This document shows positions 15,384-19,047 of a stretch of 19,047 nucleotides of DNA, in pieces. The notes under the pieces were generated by a model, which saw nothing but the letters and a program-made list of their open reading frames with translations, did no database searches and was not told the DNA's origin. Both the position numbers and the translations under genes were made by a program. The stretch's first letter is position 1. Each line of letters starts with the position of its first letter. The stretch comes from CALGLS01 sp045105695 (GTDB lineage Bacteria; Bacteroidota; Bacteroidia; Chitinophagales; Saprospiraceae), in assembly GCA_045105695.1 (NCBI GenBank), contig JBGCDT010000258.1, positions 1 to 19,047 of the forward strand, in the 5' to 3' direction.

Positions 15384-16271
15384 CTATAGTGTTACAATAG
15401 TCTGATTTGCCAGCAGTTTTTTAGTTTCGAATAAGTTGGTTGAATACCCTAGTAAAAATCCGCCACCGCCAGCTCCACATAATTTCAGTTTCGTATGATC
15501 AGAGGTCAGCGCATCCAACCAAGCGGTCTTACAATCTTTAGGAATCATTTCTGAGAAGTACTTGAATTGGAAATAGCCAATCTGATGAACACTTTCTAAC
15601 AATACACTTACATTCCCATTCAAAAACGCATCAATACCTTCTTCAACCAACGGCATCAGCTCTGCTTCCAACCGCTGCGGGTAGATTTCATCCTTGCACC
15701 ATTCTTTAAATTTATTGACTAAAGGAGCGGTTTGTCTACTGATCCCCGTATCAACTAGAAAGAACCCATTTAACTTAGATTGCTCTTCTTCTAACAACTG
15801 ACGATTACCTTCTCCGAACAGAACTCCTTTTCTTAAGTAACTTACCAGAGGATCAGCCCCCGAGCTAGCTCCATGAAAACAGGATTCTATATTTGCCAAT
15901 TGCTTTTGAAGTATTTCTAAATTTGAAGAAGTCTCAGGTGTTATTTTCTGTAAAGCAAAACGATCGTAGACCGCAGCAGTTACGGCCCCAGAACTACCAG
16001 CGCCATAGCCTTGTGGAATATCAGAGTCAAAATACAAACCTTCAGATAACTCTTTTGCAAAAGCTTCCAAATTATATAACCCACTAAAGTTATTTTTCAA
16101 ATAGTCAAGTAACAAATAGAGACCTTTCTGCTGCTCATGCTCACTGCCTCGCACAGCCATCTTCCACTCGCCACCAAAACTGGGAAGTGGGAGTGCCAAT
16201 GCTTTACCTCCTTTGATGACGGTATATTCTCCAAAAAGAAGAACCTTAGCTGGATAGAAAGATGCGTTCAT
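15384..16271 (-). CDS. Mevalonate kinase-like GHMP kinase
   Basis: The 295-residue protein has the three GHMP kinase motifs: PAKVLLFGEYTVIKGGKALA (7-26, substrate side), the ATP loop DIPQGYGAGSSGA (84-96) and GAGGGGFLLG (266-275). IESCFHGASSGADPLVSYL (128-146), with E129 and Asp140, is the mevalonate-kinase-type catalytic segment. Mevalonate kinase phosphorylates mevalonate on the route to isopentenyl diphosphate, the precursor of the undecaprenyl and quinone lipids. Several Bacteroidota lineages use this route in place of the MEP pathway. No other mevalonate-pathway gene is visible, so a phosphomevalonate-kinase-like role cannot be excluded. It is somewhat short for the family but has all motifs. 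ATG 16271 lies just downstream of a perfect -7 element. Confidence 0.8.
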   Translation of the reverse strand: MNASFYPAKVLLFGEYTVIKGGKALALPLPSFGGEWKMAVRGSEHEQQKGLYLLLDYLKNNFSGLYNLEAFAKELSEGLYFDSDIPQGYGAGSSGAVTAAVYDRFALQKITPETSSNLEILQKQLANIESCFHGASSGADPLVSYLRKGVLFGEGNRQLLEEEQSKLNGFFLVDTGISRQTAPLVNKFKEWCKDEIYPQRLEAELMPLVEEGIDAFLNGNVSVLLESVHQIGYFQFKYFSEMIPKDCKTAWLDALTSDHTKLKLCGAGGGGFLLGYSTNLFETKKLLANQTIVTL

Positions 16272-16297
16272 TTAACCTATTCGATCTGGTTGAGCGC

Positions 16298-16305
16298 CAA
16301 ATATA
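16298..16305 (-). promoter_or_regulatory. -7 element for the mevalonate kinase gene
   Basis: The minus strand reads TATATTTG, an exact TAnnTTTG match, followed by G, 27 nt before ATG 16271. Expected leader is about 20 nt. It lies in the 63-base spacer behind the small gene ending at 16335. Confidence 0.65.
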
Positions 16306-16334
16306 AGCAGGATACGGTGAACATAGTAATAATC

Positions 16335-16535
16335 TTATTTCTGTTGAATCAATAGTTTGAAAACAGATTTTGTGAATCTGAGGTATTCTTCAGATTGTTT
16401 ATCAAAACCAATCCATTCGTAATGATTTCCGAAAGGGCAGGCAGGTGCACCTGCGGTATACCCAGATCGGAGTTCATATCGGTTTGGATCGAGTAAGTAT
16501 GTTTCCATAGCTACTTTACGAAGCGGTGTGCTCAT
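16335..16535 (-). CDS. Uncharacterised 66-residue protein
   Basis: The reading frame begins at ATG 16535, overlapping the end of the upstream 101-residue gene by 20 nt, or at ATG 16508 (57 residues), 7 nt after its stop. The composition is protein-like: SGYTAGAPACPFGNHYEWIG is followed by a charged amphipathic end, EEYLRFTKSVFKLLIQQ. There is no signal peptide or membrane helix. The single Cys gives no metal site alone. The close coupling to the upstream gene suggests a two-gene unit. I do not recognise the family. Whether it is a real gene rests on the overlap, on sensible residues, and on the absence of a better frame here. Confidence 0.6.
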   Translation of the reverse strand: MSTPLRKVAMETYLLDPNRYELRSGYTAGAPACPFGNHYEWIGFDKQSEEYLRFTKSVFKLLIQQK

Positions 16536-16821
16536 CCTTGTGCTGATAACTTGTTTTGCATTTAGGACAAATCAATTCCTCGCCATTGTCCGAAGATACT
16601 AGCGCAATGCCTGTCAAATATTTATTAGCGTAAGCATTGATCCATCCGACGTTGGATTCTTTGCTAGTGACATCCAAGTTCTCCTGCTTAATGGCTTCAT
16701 AAAAATGTCCTTCGTATTCTTGCCTTCCCCAGCAGTTAGGGCATAAGCCTTCAGGAGCAGGGGATGCTTGAGGAGTTTCTTTCTTGGTGAGATAGTTTAA
16801 GATTGCTTTTGCTAAGTTCAT
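16516..16821 (-). CDS. Small zinc-ribbon-like protein, uncharacterised
   Basis: The 101-residue soluble protein has two CxxC pairs, CPNCWGRQEYEGHFYEA (27-43) and CPKCKTSYQ (about 85-93), spaced as in a zinc ribbon. Between them lies a conserved-looking segment, VGWINAYANKYLTGIAL. Similar small proteins starting CPNCWGRQEY seem familiar from other Bacteroidota, but I know of no function. It has no signal peptide and is probably cytosolic. ATG 16821 is a clear start. No exact -7 element was found in the 99 bases upstream. Its end overlaps the 66-residue gene, which is probably in the same transcript. Confidence 0.75.
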   Translation of the reverse strand: MNLAKAILNYLTKKETPQASPAPEGLCPNCWGRQEYEGHFYEAIKQENLDVTSKESNVGWINAYANKYLTGIALVSSDNGEELICPKCKTSYQHKDEHTAS

Positions 16822-16920
16822 AATAAGTTGGTTTATATATGATGTCGCTGCGAAACAGCTTATAATTGGGTTTTGATTTTTGAAAAAAAGAGCTAATACC
16901 TTCTAAGGTCGTCGCAATTT

Positions 16921-17598
16921 TTATTTATGCATTGCGCCATCTTTAATTAGGTGCGGAAATTTTGCCTGAAACCTTTTTAGTCTCGGAACAGAGACGCCTC
17001 TGATGTATCCTTGATTTGGATGTAGCTTTTCATAATCCTGATGATAGTCTTCTCCCTTCCAGAAACGCTCAAAGGCCATTACTTCTGCGGCTACTTTTTC
17101 AGGAGCTATTTCTTTGTTCAAGGCAGCTACCTTTTCTTCGATGATTTTTTGCTCTGTTTCGTTTTGGTAGAAAATAATGGAGCGGTACTGCGAGCCTTTA
17201 TCAGGCCCTTGCCCATTCACTTGAGTAATATTTTGCGAACCAAAGTATACATCTACTAAAGTTGGAAAATCAACTACGGTAGAATCGTAATAAATTTCTA
17301 CTGCTTCTGCATGGCCCGTTCTTCCAGTGTTTGAAGACTCGTAAGTTGGGTTCTTAGTATGTCCTCCTGAGTAACCAGAGATAGATTCCTCCACTCCCCT
17401 TACTGATTCATAAACTGCTTCGACGCACCAAAAGCAACCAGAGGCAAAGTAAGCTCTGCTCAGTCCTTCTTTATCCATTTTATAATTGGCATTTACAGCT
17501 GTAGCCTCCTTTGTGTTATTTTTACTATTGGTTTTTACCTGACAACTTCCTAGCGAAAAAATAAATGTCGTTAGGAAGATCGAATAAATGAATTTCAT
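16921..17598 (-). CDS. msrA: Peptide methionine sulfoxide reductase MsrA, lipoprotein form
   Basis: The 225-residue protein starts at ATG 17598 (MKFIYSIF). A longer frame to 17634 would put 12 polar residues before the signal and is unlikely. The signal ends in lipobox LGSC (Cys19), so the enzyme should be anchored in the cell envelope after a 30-residue linker. The catalytic motif is SGCFWCVE (Cys55, with Cys58 close by), followed by SGYSGGHTKNPTYE, GHAEAVEI, KGSQYRSIIFY and EDYHQDYEKLHP. The C-terminal GYIRGVSVPRL has no resolving Cys, so Cys58 or an external reductant must take that part. It reduces the S-epimer of methionine sulfoxide, repairing envelope proteins after oxidation. It lies 86 nt behind the cytosolic msrA, probably cotranscribed. 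Confidence 0.93.
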   Translation of the reverse strand: MKFIYSIFLTTFIFSLGSCQVKTNSKNNTKEATAVNANYKMDKEGLSRAYFASGCFWCVEAVYESVRGVEESISGYSGGHTKNPTYESSNTGRTGHAEAVEIYYDSTVVDFPTLVDVYFGSQNITQVNGQGPDKGSQYRSIIFYQNETEQKIIEEKVAALNKEIAPEKVAAEVMAFERFWKGEDYHQDYEKLHPNQGYIRGVSVPRLKRFQAKFPHLIKDGAMHK

Positions 17599-17684
17599 GT
17601 TTTGTAATTTTATTGCCTGTCTGGCATGAGCCAACGGACGGGTTAAAAATGATGACCAGAACTGAGTAAATAAAAACTATTGAA

Positions 17685-18224
17685 CTAGACTATTTCCGTC
17701 TTCATTCGATCAGCATACTTTTGCTTCAGTTTAGCGACTTTAGGATTGATAACCACTCTGCAATAACCCGCCGTAGAATTATTGTTATAATAGTCCTGGT
17801 GATATACTTCTCCTTCATAGAATTTCTCCAGCGCTTTGATTTCTGTTACAATAGGATCAGGGAAAGTGTCCTTCAGATTGTGAAGTACTTTTTCCGCTGT
17901 AGCCTTTTGCGCATCGTCATGATAGAGAATGATAGAACGATATTGCGTTCCCTTATCTGCTCCTTGTCTGTTCAAAGTAGTTGGGTCATGCGTCGTCATA
18001 AATATCGTTAGTAAATCTTCATAGCTAATGGCTTCTGCATCGAAAGTTACCTGAACGACTTCTGCATGACCAGTCGTTCCAGAACTAATGAGTCGGTACG
18101 TTGGATCAGGGGTTTCGCCTCCCGAATATCCAGAGACTACTTTTTCTACGCCCTTTAATCTTTGTACGACTGCTTCGACACACCAGAAACAGCCTCCTCC
18201 AAAAGTTGCTATTTGCTTATTCAT
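17685..18224 (-). CDS. msrA: Peptide methionine sulfoxide reductase MsrA, cytosolic form
   Basis: The 179-residue protein has no signal peptide. The catalytic motif GGCFWCVEAV (Cys12, Cys15) is at the very N-terminus, then SGYSGGETPDPTY, GHAEVVQV, HDPTTLNRQGADKGTQYRS and GEVYHQDYYNNN. Here the C-terminal resolving cysteine is present (GYCRVVI, Cys155), unlike in the neighbouring copy. It reduces methionine-S-sulfoxide in cytosolic proteins using thioredoxin. The two msrA genes differ widely in sequence and are not a recent tandem duplication. ATG 18224 is the only sensible start. A -7 element at 18321-18328 would give a leader of about 90 nt. Confidence 0.95.
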   Translation of the reverse strand: MNKQIATFGGGCFWCVEAVVQRLKGVEKVVSGYSGGETPDPTYRLISSGTTGHAEVVQVTFDAEAISYEDLLTIFMTTHDPTTLNRQGADKGTQYRSIILYHDDAQKATAEKVLHNLKDTFPDPIVTEIKALEKFYEGEVYHQDYYNNNSTAGYCRVVINPKVAKLKQKYADRMKTEIV

Positions 18225-18320
18225 GTTGTTTTATTTTTTTGATTTTCAAACTATTTATATTCCAATTACTAGCTTATTTTTCACCTCTAATTAACACTAA
18301 TCTCTTTGTTTTTGTTTTTA

Positions 18321-18328
18321 CAAAGATA
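18321..18328 (-). promoter_or_regulatory. -7 element upstream of the msrA pair
   Basis: The minus strand reads TATCTTTG, an exact TAnnTTTG match. It would start transcription near 18315, leaving about 90 nt of AT-rich leader before msrA. A longer leader than elsewhere in the window makes this less certain. Confidence 0.45.
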
Positions 18329-18393
18329 GTAGGCTTGAGTCGTTTGACTAAGGGCGACACTTCCCTGAAAAAGGTCAATTTTTCCCAGCAATG

Positions 18394-18425
18394 AGAAAAG
18401 CCGCTATCGAAATGACACGGCTTCT
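18394..18425 (-). terminator. Probable terminator of the partial gene at the right edge
   Basis: AAGCCG (18398-18403) pairs with CGGCTT (18418-18423) around a 14-nt loop, with further A-G/C-T pairing outside. On the minus strand the stem is followed by TTTTCTC. It lies 25 nt beyond the stop at 18451. Confidence 0.5.
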
Positions 18426-18450
18426 AGTTTTCATAGTTTTATCATAGTAC

Positions 18451-19047
18451 CTATTTCCTAACTCTTCGATAGATCAACCATACAATAAGCAAAGCTATCA
18501 AACTCACCACTGTCCAAAACCCAATCTGTATCCAAGCCCACAACCCCGAGGGTTTTCCGTTCTCAAAAGTTTTGATAACAAATGGATCATCAAAGGATTG
18601 GGGGTCAAACTTTACAGCGGTCAAATCACGTTGGCTCCATTTATTAGCCTCAGCAAAATATTTATTCTGATTGGCTAGAATTTCTTCAAAGTTGAAATTC
18701 TCTAGACGTTTTCCATAGCTAATGACAATGTTGTCGTCAAAAGTCGGAGTCAGATTTTGGAAAGAACCTCTGATGATTTTCTCTTTTTTGTTGATATCAA
18801 AAAACTGCTGTGGGTGAATCCCTCTGACTGATTTGAAATCTAGATCATCTTTTAGCTGCAAGCGGATCTCTCCATTACCAATCGGTTGTTTCCAAATAGC
18901 ACCCGTCTCCAGAAGGTAGACAAATCCATTGCTATAATTTTTAGTGTAGCCTTGAAGAATACTCGCTTGATTTGTATCCATCAAAAAATAAACTTCGATT
19001 TTAGTTGTTTTTCCTTTCGGAAAATTGTTTTCCCAGACGTACCAATT
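18451..19047 (-). CDS. Membrane-anchored protein, C-terminal part only
   Basis: The frame is open from the window edge (no start seen) to the stop at 18451, giving 198 visible residues. The start at 18984 that a gene finder might take is internal, because 21 in-frame codons precede it without a stop. The beginning YVWENNFPKGKT and later GFVYLLETGAIWKQPIGNGEIRLQL look like a beta-sandwich ectodomain of the DUF4424 kind, though that is only a resemblance. A single membrane helix (about 172-193, WIQIGFWTVVSLIALLIVWL) and the basic tail RRVRK close the protein. This predicts an extracytoplasmic domain anchored at its C-terminus with the tail in the cytosol. The function is unknown. Confidence 0.75.
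   Translation of the reverse strand, partial: NWYVWENNFPKGKTTKIEVYFLMDTNQASILQGYTKNYSNGFVYLLETGAIWKQPIGNGEIRLQLKDDLDFKSVRGIHPQQFFDINKKEKIIRGSFQNLTPTFDDNIVISYGKRLENFNFEEILANQNKYFAEANKWSQRDLTAVKFDPQSFDDPFVIKTFENGKPSGLWAWIQIGFWTVVSLIALLIVWLIYRRVRK

Noticed and set aside
17599..17634. Longer msrA start at 17634 adding 12 residues
   Set aside because: It would place polar residues before the lipoprotein signal sequence; ATG 17598 gives a normal signal with a lipobox at Cys19.
17599..17684. Small inverted repeats (TGCC/GGCA, GGC/GCC) between the two msrA genes
   Set aside because: The arms are only 3-4 bp long, with no T-run, too weak to call an operator or terminator.
1..19047. CRISPR arrays, insertion sequences, phage genes, toxin-antitoxin or defence operons
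   Set aside because: No regularly spaced repeats, transposase or integrase motifs, or known defence domains were found in any frame.

Overview
The window looks like a chromosomal segment of a member of the Bacteroidota, probably of the Saprospiria/Lewinella type (phylum fairly sure, order a guess). The reasons are: low GC; almost no Shine-Dalgarno sequences before start codons; repeated promoter -7 elements of the Bacteroidota form TAnnTTTG close to gene starts; and typical genes such as a GH3-type protein, a DUF6089/PorG-like barrel, a mevalonate kinase and a CotH/lamin-tail surface protein. No phage, plasmid, insertion sequence, CRISPR array, tRNA or rRNA was recognised.

Layout. 1-2139 (minus) is the first 713 codons of a large secreted protein with two lamin-tail domains, a chitobiase-like segment and the start of a CotH kinase domain. 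2140-3036 has no convincing protein gene. It carries a promoter, a run of strong hairpins from about 2507 and an intrinsic terminator at about 2915-2949, and looks like an unassigned structured RNA of about 440 nt. 3037-7705 (minus) holds a GH3-family gene and uvrA, separated by a spacer with an 18-bp perfect inverted repeat. 8035-11396 (plus) is a run of four genes, each preceded by its own -7 element: a WecA/MraY-type sugar-phosphate transferase, the fluoride channel crcB (with no normal start codon), an AlkB-type alkane hydroxylase and a polyprenyl-phosphate-sugar-synthase-like family 2 glycosyltransferase.

11401-12466 (minus) is a yjbQ-lysE-type pair convergent with that run. 12605-14230 (plus) is a von Willebrand A (YfbK-type) lipoprotein ending in a shared bidirectional terminator. 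14307-19047 is all minus strand: a PorG-like outer-membrane protein, a mevalonate kinase, two small uncharacterised genes, two different MsrA methionine sulfoxide reductases (one lipoprotein, one cytosolic), and the C-terminal part of a membrane-anchored protein that runs off the window.

Functionally this is mostly housekeeping: envelope glycan and isoprenoid supply (WecA-like, GT2, mevalonate kinase), DNA repair (UvrA), stress resistance (two MsrA, CrcB), surface and outer-membrane proteins, and one catabolic enzyme (AlkB). I found no obvious new multi-gene system. The items most worth a second look are the candidate RNA at 2507-2950 and the start-codon-less crcB, which sits in frame behind a single UAG.
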